Source: Shewanella acanthi (GTDB taxonomy: Bacteria > Pseudomonadota > Gammaproteobacteria > Enterobacterales > Shewanellaceae). From it: DNA of 64,000 bases. Within the stretch, counting starts at the first letter, position 1. Every line of letters starts with the position of its first letter. Position numbers and translations under genes: made by a program. The stretch covers positions 62,001 through 126,000 of the forward strand of contig NZ_CP080413.1 in NCBI RefSeq assembly GCF_019457475.1. The letters run 5' to 3'. Below, in pieces: positions 17,841 to 27,508 of this stretch. The notes under the pieces are model-generated. The model ran no database searches. It was not told the origin of the DNA and was given only the letters and a program-made list of their open reading frames with translations.

Positions 17841-19067
17841 TTATTGATGCACTAACTTGCCGTTTTTCACCACATCCTTGCAGGGGTTGACGCCATAGCT
17901 GTAGGCGAGCTGTGCAGGGGTTGATATGTCCCATAGACAGAAATCCGCCTGCTTGCCGACTACTAAACTGCCGACCGTTTCTTCTATCCCTAGTGCCTTC
18001 GCCGCATTTAGGGTGAGCCCTGTTAGCGCCTCTTCAGGGGTCAGGCGGAATAGGGTACAACCCATATTCAGCATTAGCAGGGTTGAGCAAATCGGTGACG
18101 AGCCGGGGTTAAAGTCACTCGCCAGCACCATAGGCACCTTGTATTGACGTAATAAGTCGATTGGCGGCTTTTGGCTTTCCCGCAGGAAATAAAATGCCCC
18201 TGGCAGCAGCACGGCACAGGTACCGCTTTCGCTTAAGGCTTTAACGCCTTCTTCATCCAAATATTCGATATGATCCACAGACTTAGCGCCAAGACGAGCG
18301 GCGAGGGCAGAGCCCCCCATATTCGATAACTGTTCGGCATGGAGTTTGACTTCTAATCCAGCGGCCTTTGCGGCACTTAACACCCGCTCGGTTTGATCGA
18401 GGTTAAAGGCAATATTTTCGCAGAACACATCCACCGCATCGGCGAGGTTTTCTTCGATGACCGCTGGCAGCATCTTATTGATAATTAAGTCGACATAGCC
18501 GTCGCTATTGTCTTTGTACTCGGGCGGAATCGCATGTGCACCAAGGAAGGTGGTTTTCACATCAATGGGGTGGTGCTCACCTAATTCGCGAGCGACACGC
18601 AGGATTTTCACTTCAGTTTCAGTATCTAAGCCGTAGCCAGACTTAATCTCTACCGTAGTGACGCCTTCTTTCAGCAGGGCATTTAAGCGCTGACGACCAA
18701 GGTCGAAGAGTTCGGTGACATCCGCTTCGCGGCAGGCCTTAACCGTTGAAATAATGCCGCCGCCGGCACGGGCGAGTTCTTCATAGGTGGCACCTTGAAG
18801 GCGCAGTTCAAATTCATTGGCGCGGTTTCCCGCAAACACTAAGTGGGTGTGAGCATCGATAAGGCCTGGAGTGATCCAACCGCCCTTGCCCCTGTAAACC
18901 GGAATGGACAACACATCGAAGGGGGGCAGCTCGCTACGAGGACCGAGCCAGGCAATTTTACCGTCTTTTACTGCAATGGCTGCATCGGTAATTGCACCGT
19001 AAGGTGCTGATATAGAAGGGTCCAAAGTCGCTAAATTAACGTCTATCCAAACATGATCCCAAGACAT
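17841..19067 (-). CDS. hutI: Imidazolonepropionase
   Basis: A 408-residue amidohydrolase. The metal-binding '[15 protein letters not shown]' (HxH), '[12 protein letters not shown]', '[12 protein letters not shown]' and '[11 protein letters not shown]' motifs are those of HutI. It hydrolyses 4-imidazolone-5-propanoate to N-formimino-L-glutamate, step three of histidine degradation. It is divergent from hutC, with an operator palindrome between them, and not in the hutU-hutH operon. Length is normal for the family. Confidence 0.95.
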   Translation of the reverse strand: MSWDHVWIDVNLATLDPSISAPYGAITDAAIAVKDGKIAWLGPRSELPPFDVLSIPVYRGKGGWITPGLIDAHTHLVFAGNRANEFELRLQGATYEELARAGGGIISTVKACREADVTELFDLGRQRLNALLKEGVTTVEIKSGYGLDTETEVKILRVARELGEHHPIDVKTTFLGAHAIPPEYKDNSDGYVDLIINKMLPAVIEENLADAVDVFCENIAFNLDQTERVLSAAKAAGLEVKLHAEQLSNMGGSALAARLGAKSVDHIEYLDEEGVKALSESGTCAVLLPGAFYFLRESQKPPIDLLRQYKVPMVLASDFNPGSSPICSTLLMLNMGCTLFRLTPEEALTGLTLNAAKALGIEETVGSLVVGKQADFCLWDISTPAQLAYSYGVNPCKDVVKNGKLVHQ

Positions 19068-19143
19068 CTGTATCCCTCGCTGCGTCGGCTTTTAGCCCCG
19101 CGAACTCTTAATAATCGAAAGTTTTGTTAGCTAGCTTGTATTT

Positions 19144-19159
19144 ACTTGTATATACAAGT
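19144..19159. promoter_or_regulatory. Probable HutC operator
   Basis: Perfect 16-bp palindrome ACTTGTATATACAAGT in the hutI-hutC intergenic region. It resembles the TGTA-N2-TACA type site known for HutC regulators of the GntR family. Seen directly: the palindrome and its location between the two divergent genes. Inferred: that HutC binds here to repress hutI and itself until urocanate is present. Confidence 0.78.
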
Positions 19160-19163
19160 TACG

Positions 19164-19190
19164 ATTGTAGCGGTAATTTCACATGTTTAA
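19164..19190 (-). promoter_or_regulatory. Possible sigma-70 promoter for hutI
   Basis: On the minus strand a TACAAT -10 (plus positions 19164-19169) is preceded by a weak TTTAAA -35 about 16 bases upstream. The operator palindrome lies directly downstream of this -10, where a bound repressor would block initiation. Confidence 0.4.
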
Positions 19191-19253
19191 AAGAGCGTTA
19201 ACATTTTTGGTCTTGCCTTCGGAAACTGTTAGGCATTTTGAGGAAGCGTTTTG

Positions 19254-19958
19254 GTGACACCAAAATTTTTGGAAATTAAGCAGCACATCATCGCCTGCAT
19301 CGAGTCGGGGGAGTGGGAAGAACATGCCCGCGTGCCCTCCGAAAATCAGCTGGCGGAGTTGTTCGTCTGCAGCCGGATGACCGCAAGACGCGCGTTAACC
19401 GAGCTGACGGATGCGGGCGTGCTTGAGCGAGCTCAGGGACTGGGCACCTTTGTGGCTGGACGCAAGTCGCAGTCTTCAATGCTCGCGATTCGCAATATCG
19501 CCGATGAGATTAAGGACCGTGGCCATGGTTACAGTGTGAAGCAAATGATGCTGCAGGAGGTGAATGCCTCTGCACCGATTGCGATTGCCTTGGGCATTGA
19601 GCTTGGCAGTCCTGTGTACCATTCGGTGTTAGTGCATTGTGAGCAGGGCGTGCCGCTACAGGTTGAGGAGCGTTTTGTGAACCCGACCTTTGCGCCTGAT
19701 TATCTGTTTCAAGATTTTAGTGCGCAGACGCCCCATGAGTATCTGTCTCAGGTGGCGCCGTTAACCGAGGCGCACCACACCATAGAGGCAATTGTTGCGA
19801 CCAGCGAGTTACAGCAACGGCTGTCGATTCCATCGACTGAGCCCTGCCTACAGATTTTGCGCCGCACTTGGTCACGCCAAGGGGTGGTGAGTTTTGCCAA
19901 ATTAGTACACCCAGGTAGCCGCTTCAAACTCGGCGGCCACCTAACAATTAGCAAGTAA
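19254..19958 (+). CDS. hutC: Histidine utilisation repressor HutC (GntR family)
   Basis: The start is probably GTG 19254, seven bases after AGGAAG; a TTG three bases earlier is possible. The 234-residue product has an N-terminal GntR winged helix ('VPSENQLAELFVCSRMTARRALTELTDAGVLERAQGLGTFV', about residues 25-66) and a C-terminal UTRA effector domain ending in 'VHPGSRFKLGG', typical of HutC, which senses urocanate. It sits between hutI and hutUH and next to a matching operator. A weak inverted repeat (TTAAAGG/CCTTTAA) lies beyond its stop, so some read-through into hutU is possible. Confidence 0.92.
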   Translation: MTPKFLEIKQHIIACIESGEWEEHARVPSENQLAELFVCSRMTARRALTELTDAGVLERAQGLGTFVAGRKSQSSMLAIRNIADEIKDRGHGYSVKQMMLQEVNASAPIAIALGIELGSPVYHSVLVHCEQGVPLQVEERFVNPTFAPDYLFQDFSAQTPHEYLSQVAPLTEAHHTIEAIVATSELQQRLSIPSTEPCLQILRRTWSRQGVVSFAKLVHPGSRFKLGGHLTISK

Positions 19959-20094
19959 AAGTTCTTAAAAACAAAGCGTCATCCGTTAAAGGCTTAACCC
20001 TTTAACACGCCATCCAAAGATGGAAAACACAATAAAAACAATAGCACTTACCCATTTTGATGGATAAGCCCAGAGGTTGAAGAGGAAACTATTC

Positions 20095-21774
20095 ATGGAT
20101 AAGCGTCACGATCCAAGCCGCCGTATTATTGCCCCGCACGGCACGCAATTAAGCTGCAAAAGCTGGTTAACTGAAGCGCCAATGCGCATGTTAATGAACA
20201 ACCTGCATCCAGATGTGGCCGAGCGCCCAGAAGACCTCGTGGTTTACGGCGGTATCGGCCGTGCAGCCCGTGACTGGGATTGCTATGACAAGATTATTGA
20301 AGTACTGCAGCGCCTTGAAGACGACGAAACCTTAATGGTGCAATCGGGCAAGCCTGTGGGCGTATTCCGTACCCACGCGGATGCTCCGCGCGTACTGATC
20401 GCTAACTCAAACCTAGTACCACACTGGGCGAACTGGGAACACTTCAACGAGTTAGATAAGCAAGGTCTGGCAATGTATGGCCAGATGACGGCGGGTTCTT
20501 GGATTTACATCGGCACCCAAGGTATCGTTCAAGGTACCTACGAGACCTTCGTAGCCGTGGCAAAACAACACTTCGACGGTGTGGCTGCGGGCAAATGGAT
20601 CCTAACCGGTGGTTTAGGTGGGATGGGTGGCGCGCAAACGCTGGCCGGTACTATGGCGGGCTTCTCGGTTCTGGCTTGTGAAGTGGATGAAACCCGTATC
20701 GATTTTCGTCTGCGTACCCGTTATGTGGACAAAAAGGCGACGTCATTAGATGAAGCGTTAAGCATGATCCATGAAGCTAATGCTGCAGGTAAACCTGTAT
20801 CTGTGGGCCTCTTAGCAAACGCCGCTGATGTGTTTGCAGAATTAGTAAAACGTGGCATTACACCTGACGTTGTCACCGACCAAACCTCTGCCCACGATCC
20901 GCTGAACGGCTATTTGCCACAGGGCTGGACGATGGCGCAAGCGGCCGATATGCGTAAAACCGATGAAGCAGCTGTAGTTAACGCGGCTAAAGCCTCTATG
21001 GCGGTACAAGTGCAGGCCATGCTGGCATTGCAAGCCGCAGGCGCAGCGACCTTAGACTATGGTAACAACATTCGCCAAATGGCGTTTGAGACCGGCGTTG
21101 AGAACGCATTCGATTTCCCAGGCTTCGTACCTGCTTACATTCGTCCACTGTTCTGTGAAGGTATTGGCCCATTCCGTTGGGTGGCACTATCGGGCGATCC
21201 AGAGGATATCTACAAGACCGACGCCAAAGTAAAAGAGCTGATCCCAGACAATCCACACCTGCACAACTGGTTAGATATGGCGCGTGAGCGTATTGCCTTC
21301 CAAGGTCTGCCAGCGCGTATCTGCTGGGTGGGTTTAAAGGATCGTGCACGTTTAGCCCAAGCATTTAACGAAATGGTGAAAAATGGCGAGCTGTCGGCGC
21401 CAATCGTGATTGGTCGTGACCACCTAGACTCAGGCTCAGTTGCCAGCCCTAACCGTGAAACCGAATCTATGATGGACGGTTCAGACGCTGTGTCGGATTG
21501 GCCATTACTGAACGCACTGCTGAACACCGCAAGTGGCGCAACTTGGGTGTCGCTGCACCACGGTGGCGGTGTAGGTATGGGCTTTAGCCAACACTCAGGC
21601 GTGGTAATCGTGTGTGACGGCACAGAAGCCGCCGCTAAGCGTGTGGGCCGCGTACTGTGGAACGACCCAGCGACTGGCGTAATGCGCCATGCGGATGCGG
21701 GTTACGAGATTGCTAAAAACTGTGCAAGCGATCAGGGTCTAGACCTGCCAATGCTGAACGGTTCAAACAAATAA
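20095..21774 (+). CDS. hutU: Urocanate hydratase
   Basis: I start at ATG 20095, eight bases after AGAGGA, rather than an upstream in-frame TTG at 20077. The 559-residue protein has the NAD-binding '[11 protein letters not shown]' and '[16 protein letters not shown]' motifs characteristic of urocanase. It hydrates urocanate to 4-imidazolone-5-propanoate using tightly bound NAD+ as electrophile. It is followed after 24 bases by hutH, forming the hutUH operon. I found no second copy of the HutC palindrome directly upstream, so its control may depend on the hutC promoter or on a degenerate site. Confidence 0.96.
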   Translation: MDKRHDPSRRIIAPHGTQLSCKSWLTEAPMRMLMNNLHPDVAERPEDLVVYGGIGRAARDWDCYDKIIEVLQRLEDDETLMVQSGKPVGVFRTHADAPRVLIANSNLVPHWANWEHFNELDKQGLAMYGQMTAGSWIYIGTQGIVQGTYETFVAVAKQHFDGVAAGKWILTGGLGGMGGAQTLAGTMAGFSVLACEVDETRIDFRLRTRYVDKKATSLDEALSMIHEANAAGKPVSVGLLANAADVFAELVKRGITPDVVTDQTSAHDPLNGYLPQGWTMAQAADMRKTDEAAVVNAAKASMAVQVQAMLALQAAGAATLDYGNNIRQMAFETGVENAFDFPGFVPAYIRPLFCEGIGPFRWVALSGDPEDIYKTDAKVKELIPDNPHLHNWLDMARERIAFQGLPARICWVGLKDRARLAQAFNEMVKNGELSAPIVIGRDHLDSGSVASPNRETESMMDGSDAVSDWPLLNALLNTASGATWVSLHHGGGVGMGFSQHSGVVIVCDGTEAAAKRVGRVLWNDPATGVMRHADAGYEIAKNCASDQGLDLPMLNGSNK

Positions 21775-21798
21775 TAATAAGCTTCTGGAGTATAGAAG

Positions 21799-23340
21799 AT
21801 GAAATCAGTCAATCATTTAGTGTTAACTCCGGGCAGCTTAAGCCTGGCGCAATTGCGTGAAATTAGCCGTCATAAGCTGACGATGGAACTCTCTTCTGAG
21901 GCCATCAGTGAAATCAATTCCAGCGCGCAAATCGTGCAAAAGGTATTGGATGAAGGCCGCACCGTTTACGGTATCAACACAGGTTTTGGTCTGCTGGCCA
22001 ACACGAAAATTGCCCCAGAAGATCTGCAACTGCTACAGCGCTCAATCGTGTTATCCCACGCTGCAGGCACTGGCCAATATATGCAAGACGCCACAGTGCG
22101 CCTGATGATGGTGTTAAAGATCAACTCCTTAAGCCGTGGTTTCTCGGGTATCCGTTTAGAAGTCATCAACTTCCTCATCAGCCTAGTGAATGCCGAAGTT
22201 TACCCCTGTGTCCCTGAAAAGGGCTCTGTGGGTGCATCGGGCGACTTAGCGCCACTGGCACATATGTGTCTGCCATTATTGGGTGAAGGCGAGATGAGCT
22301 ACCAAGGTCAGATTATTTCTGCCGCCGAAGGTTTAGAAATCGCCGGTCTTAAGCCAATCGATTTAGCGGCGAAGGAAGGTTTAGCGCTGCTAAACGGTAC
22401 CCAAGCTTCTACCGCGTTAGCGCTTGAAGGCCTGTTCCATGCTGAAGACTTATTCGCTGCCAGTTCTGTGATTGGTGCGATGAGCGTTGAAGCTGCAATG
22501 GGTAGCCGCAGCCCATTCGATCCACGTATCCATGCTGCCCGTGGTCAGAAGGGACAAATTGACTCGGCTATGCTGTTCCGTCACCTACTGGGTGAAGAGT
22601 CTGAAATCAGCCTGAGTCACATTGACTGTGAAAAGGTGCAAGACCCTTATTCATTGCGCTGCCAACCACAGGTATTAGGCGCCTGCTTAACCCAAATCCG
22701 CCAAGCGGCAGAAGTGTTAGGGACTGAAGCAAACGGCGTAACCGATAACCCATTAGTGTTCCAAGATACTGGCGACATTATCTCAGGCGGTAACTTCCAC
22801 GCTGAACCTGTTGCTATGGCTGCCGATAACCTTGCTATTGCGATTGCCGAGTTAGGCGCGATTGCAGAGCGCCGTATCGCGCTGCTGATCGATTCAAGCT
22901 TATCTAAACTGCCACCTTTCCTTGTGAAGAACGGCGGCGTGAACTCGGGCTTTATGATTGCTCAAGTGACAGCGGCAGCACTGGCCTCTGAGAACAAAAC
23001 CTACGCGCACCCTGCGTCGGTCGACAGCTTGCCAACATCGGCAAACCAAGAAGACCACGTGTCTATGGCGACTTTCGCTGCCCGTCGTTTACGCGATATG
23101 AGCGAAAACACCCGTGGCGTGTTAGCGGTTGAATTACTGGCTGCGGCGCAGGGCTTAGATTTTCGCGCGCCATTAATGCCAAGTGCTGCGGTTGCACAGG
23201 CTAAGGCTGAGCTGCGTGAAGTGGTTGCCTATTACGATAAAGACAGATATTTCGCACCGGATATTGATGCGGCGACGGATCTTCTGTTTAGCGCAAGCTT
23301 CAATGCTTACCTGCCAGCGGGCATTTTGCCCAGCTTTTAA
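21799..23340 (+). CDS. hutH: Histidine ammonia-lyase
   Basis: A 513-residue ammonia-lyase. The MIO prosthetic group forms from A146-S147-G148 in '[12 protein letters not shown]'. It deaminates L-histidine to urocanate, the first step of the pathway and the source of the HutC inducer. It is co-transcribed with hutU (24-base gap, RBS CTGGAG). The gene is followed by a small AT-rich direct repeat and then a strong terminator at 23420. Confidence 0.96.
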   Translation: MKSVNHLVLTPGSLSLAQLREISRHKLTMELSSEAISEINSSAQIVQKVLDEGRTVYGINTGFGLLANTKIAPEDLQLLQRSIVLSHAAGTGQYMQDATVRLMMVLKINSLSRGFSGIRLEVINFLISLVNAEVYPCVPEKGSVGASGDLAPLAHMCLPLLGEGEMSYQGQIISAAEGLEIAGLKPIDLAAKEGLALLNGTQASTALALEGLFHAEDLFAASSVIGAMSVEAAMGSRSPFDPRIHAARGQKGQIDSAMLFRHLLGEESEISLSHIDCEKVQDPYSLRCQPQVLGACLTQIRQAAEVLGTEANGVTDNPLVFQDTGDIISGGNFHAEPVAMAADNLAIAIAELGAIAERRIALLIDSSLSKLPPFLVKNGGVNSGFMIAQVTAAALASENKTYAHPASVDSLPTSANQEDHVSMATFAARRLRDMSENTRGVLAVELLAAAQGLDFRAPLMPSAAVAQAKAELREVVAYYDKDRYFAPDIDAATDLLFSASFNAYLPAGILPSF

Positions 23341-23354
23341 TTTGTCTGAATGGG

Positions 23355-23404
23355 CGCTTAAACCTAGCGCTTAAAATTTGCGCTTAAAATTTGCGCTTAA
23401 AAAA
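23355..23404. repeat. Short tandem repeat behind hutH
   Basis: Three near-identical copies of a unit close to TGCGCTTAAAATT, plus a diverged one at the left end, lie between the hutH stop and its terminator. It looks like local slippage; no function is evident. Confidence 0.6.
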
Positions 23405-23419
23405 TAGAGTGTAAAAATT

Positions 23420-23458
23420 AAGGCACAAACCCTAACTAGGATTTGTGCCTTTTCTTTT
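23420..23458 (+). terminator. Terminator of the hutUH operon
   Basis: Stem AGGCACAAA/TTTGTGCCT with a 12-base loop, followed by TTTCTTTT. It lies 80 bases past the hutH stop. Confidence 0.85.
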
Positions 23459-23543
23459 GGCAATAGATTAGCTTAATGAGTTGGCAAATTAAGATTGTGC
23501 ACTTTGAGAAGGACTCAATCTAACGGATTAAGGCTAACTCAGC

Positions 23544-24185
23544 TCAAGGCAAGTGTATCGCCGCGCCGGATTTTATCGCCTGCTGAGTCAGCTTAAGCAC
23601 TTGTTCCTCGGCGTTTTTAACTAGCTTATCGTGCACTTTACTTAATTCATCCATTTGTAGACTTAACTCATCCATTTGCTTACTGAGCAAGTCTATCTCT
23701 AGGCTATGTTTTTCTATTGCGGCTTCTGCAGTGGGGTTTTCCTTGTTCTGGGACATATTGCGCATCATGATCTCGGTTTGAGCCTGAATCGCATCACCTT
23801 TTCGCTGCATCTGCGCGCCTAACTGCTCCATTTTATCGCCCTGTTCCTGCATGGGTTTTAATACGGCTTGAAGCTGCTCGACAAGGCTAGGGTCGGTAAT
23901 GGCGTAGGACTGATTTTCCATGCGAACCCAAAAGTAATTGGCATTATATGGGTTGCCTTGTTTTTTGATGCGAGTCCAGTCATCGCTGTTGCCTGAGCCT
24001 ACATGCATGCCGCCTGTTTGTGGTACATAAATCCAAGCTAAATCCGGTTGATTATGGCTGTTAACCGAGATGCTGGTATCGCTTTGGGCGATAACTTGAG
24101 AACCTGCCCAAAGTCCCGCTGGGACAAGCGCCAGCAGTAACAGCTTGTGTAGATTCTTGCGTAGATTGTAGGTTGAGGTGTTCAT
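23544..24185 (-). CDS. Periplasmic protein with coiled-coil C-terminus, function unknown
   Basis: I start at ATG 24185, six bases after AAGGAA; the frame is open to 24239 without support. The 213-residue protein has a signal or anchor segment (about residues 13-32, ending VIAQ), a small globular part ('LAWIYVPQTGGMH', 'YFWVRMENQSYAIT'), and a long Met/Gln-rich helix (about 100-200) with heptad-like 'LLSKQMDELSLQMDELSK'. It resembles the Met-rich tails of some BlaR1/M56-type regulators, but no peptidase motif is present, so I give no function. Its promoter region holds clustered TGTCCG repeats, shared with the DGSG lipoprotein gene near 49.8 kb. Confidence 0.6.
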   Translation of the reverse strand: MNTSTYNLRKNLHKLLLLALVPAGLWAGSQVIAQSDTSISVNSHNQPDLAWIYVPQTGGMHVGSGNSDDWTRIKKQGNPYNANYFWVRMENQSYAITDPSLVEQLQAVLKPMQEQGDKMEQLGAQMQRKGDAIQAQTEIMMRNMSQNKENPTAEAAIEKHSLEIDLLSKQMDELSLQMDELSKVHDKLVKNAEEQVLKLTQQAIKSGAAIHLP

Positions 24186-24295
24186 TTGGCTTCCTTGGAT
24201 AATGGGCAGAATATGCCGATTGCTGCTGCAAAGGTTCATTAGGCAGAAAATGTGCCAAATGTTTAATTAAACATAATCAATAATATATGCATAGG

Positions 24296-24358
24296 TGTCC
24301 GCGCTTTTACTGGCCGAAGGACTTAAGTGTCCGCCCGAGTGTCCGTTTGGTCGGACAC
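24296..24358. promoter_or_regulatory. Cluster of TGTCCG repeats, candidate operator
   Basis: TGTCCG occurs at 24296, 24328 and 24340 on the plus strand and at 24352 on the minus strand. The last two form a perfect inverted repeat GTGTCCG-N6-CGGACAC (24339-24358), and the last three are spaced exactly 12 bases apart. The cluster lies between two divergent genes. A related cluster is upstream of the repeat lipoprotein gene (49967-49998). The binding protein is unknown. Confidence 0.55.
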
Positions 24359-24487
24359 ATAGATAGTGCAAGTTACTCGTTAGTTGCCGATTTACACTAT
24401 TTAGATGGGGTGTCGCTCTATACTCAGTAAACCTATTAGTTGCAGAAAACTATCTAATCTCTTTTTAAGAATCACAGGGAGTGAAAC

Positions 24488-25093
24488 ATGAAGATAACGA
24501 CCAAAATAGATGCACTGATAGCGTCTTTTGCACTGCTGTGCGGTGCAGCTATGGCCAAAGATGCGCCATCGTTCGATTGCACAAAAGTGGCTGCGGAAAC
24601 TATTGAGGCGCTTGTCTGCCAAGATGAGGGGTTAAGTCAATTCGATAAGCAGTTGTCCGAGGTTTACCAAAGCGCCAGTGACAAGGCTAAAAATGAGCAA
24701 CCGCCGATCCTCAAGGCGATGCAACGCGGCTGGGTGAAGGGGCGTAACGAGTGTTGGAAGAGTGAGGATAAACGTGCCTGTGTGGCTAGCAGTTATCAAA
24801 CACGGATTGCCGAATTACAGGCGCAATATCGACTAGTCGATATGAAAGGCCCTTTATTTTATGTCTGTAATGCAAATCCTGCGAATGAGGTCGCGGTCAG
24901 TTATTTTAAAACTGAGCCTGCTACCCTAATCGCCGAATATGGCGATCAAACGTCGTTAATGTTTGTTCAACCCAGTGGCAGCGGGGCTAAGTATCAGGGA
25001 AGAAATGAAAGCTTTTGGGAGCATCAGGGGGAGGCTAAGATCGTTTGGGGATATGGTGCAGCGGCAATGAGTTGCAAATTGAAGGCGCAATAA
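24488..25093 (+). CDS. Periplasmic LprI-like (DUF1311) and MliC-like lysozyme-inhibitor fusion protein
   Basis: A 201-residue protein with a Sec signal (cleavage near AMA-KD). Residues about 28-112 form a DUF1311/LprI-type domain with the family pattern of Cys residues (FDC, ALVC, RNECW, RACV). Residues about 120-199 resemble MliC, the membrane-bound C-type lysozyme inhibitor: 'FYVCNANP', 'LIAEYGDQTSLMFVQPSGSGAKY' and 'FWEHQGEAKI', with paired Cys near each end. Joining the two inhibitor types in one protein suggests protection of peptidoglycan against lysozyme. Inhibition has not been shown. AGGGAGTG precedes the ATG. It shares a promoter region with the divergent coiled-coil protein. Confidence 0.78.
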   Translation: MKITTKIDALIASFALLCGAAMAKDAPSFDCTKVAAETIEALVCQDEGLSQFDKQLSEVYQSASDKAKNEQPPILKAMQRGWVKGRNECWKSEDKRACVASSYQTRIAELQAQYRLVDMKGPLFYVCNANPANEVAVSYFKTEPATLIAEYGDQTSLMFVQPSGSGAKYQGRNESFWEHQGEAKIVWGYGAAAMSCKLKAQ

Positions 25094-25209
25094 ATGCGCG
25101 ACGAGTTTTCGCTGACTCGAGTATTGGTCATCGCCTTAGATTATGATGACGCCATTGCGTTTTGTTTCACTGAGGGGGCGAAAGAAGCTGCCCCTCGGCT
25201 TAAGGTCGC

Positions 25210-25854
25210 TCAGCGGGAGTTGATTTCGGTGATTTTGAGGCTCAATAGCTGTTTTTGCCATTGGGACCTATCTATGCCTTCGACCCAAATCACTGCGCTG
25301 TTGCGTTGCTCACCTTTGCGAAGGTAAGTTTCGGGCATGCGGAAAATCGCTTCCCATACATCGAGCTTTTCGGTTTTCAGCAGGGTGCCGTTGTCGGCAA
25401 AGAAGCTGGTTTCCACTTTAACTAAGGTGACGTGTTTGCTGCTGTTACTGCTCAGTTCGAAGGTCAGGCCGAGCTTATCACCCTTCCACTGGCTTTGTTT
25501 AAAGCTGACTTTTATATCTTCCTTAGCAGTAGTGCCGAGGATGTCAGGGGTGGTCATCACATCCTGAGTCAATGTAGTTATTGCTGTTGGGGCTGCGCTT
25601 GAGGCTAGGTTAGGCGCCGAGTTTGTGGTTGGGGTTACAGTTGGGTTTATGGCTGTGGTTTGCGTTGTAGCGGTTGCAGCTTCTGGCGCACGCTTAGTCT
25701 CGGTGATGATATATTCCCAGGTAAAGTCATCCTTGAGTCTGACCTTAGTGCCATTTTCTAGGGTGAGGGTGGCGACATCGGCCGCCCACACTGGGGATGA
25801 TAATATCAGTGCGTATAAGACGTGAAATAGGTTAAGACGAAATCCGCGAATCAT
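25210..25854 (-). CDS. DUF3157 family periplasmic protein
   Basis: A 214-residue exported protein (signal about 1-24, ending in WAAD). An N-terminal strand region 'LTLENGTKVRLKDDFTWEYI' and the C-terminal 'DIKVSFKQSQWKGDKLGLTFELSSNSSKHVTLVKVETSFFADNG' match the DUF3157 group as I remember it. The two parts are joined by a Thr/Ala/Pro-rich linker of about 60 residues (near 60-115) without clear structure. No function is known. It converges with the lysozyme-inhibitor-like gene; only 116 bases separate them, with a small GC hairpin near 25170-25195. Confidence 0.68.
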   Translation of the reverse strand: MIRGFRLNLFHVLYALILSSPVWAADVATLTLENGTKVRLKDDFTWEYIITETKRAPEAATATTQTTAINPTVTPTTNSAPNLASSAAPTAITTLTQDVMTTPDILGTTAKEDIKVSFKQSQWKGDKLGLTFELSSNSSKHVTLVKVETSFFADNGTLLKTEKLDVWEAIFRMPETYLRKGEQRNSAVIWVEGIDRSQWQKQLLSLKITEINSR

Positions 25855-26179
25855 GTTGTCTTCTCCGTTATCCCTCTTGTTTGGGATATCTTAATGTAAT
25901 AAAGAGTGAGTCTGGCCAAGGATACCTACAGACCTTTTATGCAAATCACATTGATTTACCTAAAATAGAGCACATACAGAGATTATGACCTAGGCATTTG
26001 GTATTTAATGCTGCTTATTAAGGTCGAAGTAAGCCATTATGACGTATGCTGTCGCGACTTGCTTTATTTACCGCTCCCCATTGTTTATCAGTAATGAAAT
26101 CGGTGCCATCTTAGGGGCGGTTGAGTTTTACCTATGTTTGTATCAAATGGCTGTTGCGCTATGTTCGTAGGAGTGAAGT
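25855..26179. other. Divergent intergenic region
   Basis: It lies between the DUF3157 gene and the mechanosensitive channel gene. It holds presumed promoters. An open frame of 43 codons (26039-26170) ends nine bases before the channel start, but has no good RBS and no recognised similarity; I do not call it a gene. Confidence 0.4.
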
Positions 26180-27448
26180 GTGGAAATCGAATTTCGCCGT
26201 GAAATCTCTAACTGGTTAACGGGTCTGGGGGTTGAAAACCACCTGTCGGGGGCGATGTCGACAGGGGTTATGTTTTTAGCCTGTATTTTGTTGGCCCTGA
26301 TTGCTTATTTCATCGTTCGCCGCGGTGTTATTCGTGCGGTTAATGTGGTTATACAGCGATCTAAAGCGACCTGGGACGATGTGTTTATGCGTTACCGGGT
26401 GCTGGAAAAGCTCGCCATGTTAGTGCCTGCTATCGTACTTAAGCTATTAGTGCCAATCGTGTTAAGTGATTACTCTATCATGAGTAGTTTGGTTGACCGG
26501 CTGCTGAGTATTTGGCTGGTGGTGCTTGTTATTCGTTCGATTTATGCGGGCTTGGATGCGGTCAATGAGATTTCCGATATCAATTTAGTGAGTCGCCGCT
26601 TGCCGGTCAAAAGCTTTGTGCAGCTTATCAAGCTGTTCCTGTTCTTCGTTGGTTTAATTGTCGCCATTTCACTGCTCGCTGACCAATCCCCAGTGTATTT
26701 CCTTAGCGGCTTAGGTGTGGCAACGGGTTTAGTGATGTTAGTGTTTCGCGACACGATTCTGGGCTTTGTCGCAGGGATCCAGCTTGCCGCAAACCGAATG
26801 GTGAGTAAGGGCGACTGGATCCAGATGGATAAATACGGTGCTGACGGTGCCGTTGAGGAAGTGTCGTTAACCACAGTCAAAGTGCGTAACTGGGACAATA
26901 CTATCACTATGATCCCTGCCTACGCCTTAGTGTCGGATGCGTTCCGTAACTGGCGCGGCATGTCCGAATCCGGCGGTCGCCGCATTAAACGTGCGGTCAA
27001 TATCGATATCAATAGCATTCGCTTTTTAACCGATGAAGACCGTATTCGGCTTGGTAAGATTAACTACTTAAAAGAGTATCTTCCCGCCAAAATCCATGAG
27101 ATCACTGAATCAAATGCCAAGGTCTTGGATGTGGATGTGAAGGTCAACGGAAGACATTTAACAAACGTCGGCACCTTCCGTGCCTATCTACAGGAATATC
27201 TGCAGCACCATGAGAAAGTCCATAAACAGATGACATTGATGGTGCGTCAGCTTGCGCCTACGACGGAAGGTTTACCGATAGAGATTTATATCTTTACCAA
27301 CGACACTCGCTGGGCGTTTTATGAAGCAATTCAGGCCGATATTTTTGATCATATCTTTGCTGTGCTGCCGGAGTTTGGTTTGCAGGCGTTCCAATCCCCT
27401 ACAGGTAACGACATTCGTAGTTTAAAGTCAGTTAACGTCGAAGGTTAG
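26180..27448 (+). CDS. MscS-family mechanosensitive channel (YbdG type)
   Basis: A 422-residue inner-membrane protein with a GTG start preceded by AGGAGTGAAG. It has about five membrane segments (near residues 24-46, 75-95, 102-122, 150-170 and 178-200), the pore-lining region 'GLGVATGLVMLVFRDTILGFVAGIQL', and a cytoplasmic beta domain starting 'GDWIQMDKYGADGAVEEVSLTTVKVRNWDNTITMIP', the MscS core. Length and topology fit E. coli YbdG, a miniconductance channel that opens under osmotic downshock. A hairpin terminator follows the gene. Confidence 0.9.
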   Translation: MEIEFRREISNWLTGLGVENHLSGAMSTGVMFLACILLALIAYFIVRRGVIRAVNVVIQRSKATWDDVFMRYRVLEKLAMLVPAIVLKLLVPIVLSDYSIMSSLVDRLLSIWLVVLVIRSIYAGLDAVNEISDINLVSRRLPVKSFVQLIKLFLFFVGLIVAISLLADQSPVYFLSGLGVATGLVMLVFRDTILGFVAGIQLAANRMVSKGDWIQMDKYGADGAVEEVSLTTVKVRNWDNTITMIPAYALVSDAFRNWRGMSESGGRRIKRAVNIDINSIRFLTDEDRIRLGKINYLKEYLPAKIHEITESNAKVLDVDVKVNGRHLTNVGTFRAYLQEYLQHHEKVHKQMTLMVRQLAPTTEGLPIEIYIFTNDTRWAFYEAIQADIFDHIFAVLPEFGLQAFQSPTGNDIRSLKSVNVEG

Positions 27449-27459
27449 CCCATCTTATT

Positions 27460-27490
27460 CCCGCAGTCAGGGCTTGGCTGCGGGGTCTTT
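27460..27490 (+). terminator. Terminator after the channel gene
   Basis: Stem CCCGCAG/CTGCGGG with an 11-base loop, followed by GTCTTTCT. It lies 12 bases past the stop, between convergent genes. Confidence 0.7.
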
Positions 27491-27508
27491 CTCCATTGCT
27501 TAACTCGT

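Noticed and set aside
17692..17934. 80-codon leftward frame overlapping the hutI end
   Set aside because: Overlaps the hutI C-terminus and its terminator; no coding features.
25094..25327. 77-codon rightward frame following the lysozyme-inhibitor-like gene
   Set aside because: Most of it overlaps the DUF3157 gene on the other strand, which has a signal peptide and family match.
26039..26170. 43-codon open frame just upstream of the mechanosensitive channel gene
   Set aside because: No convincing Shine-Dalgarno and no recognisable feature; the stop overlaps the channel's own RBS by chance as likely as by design.
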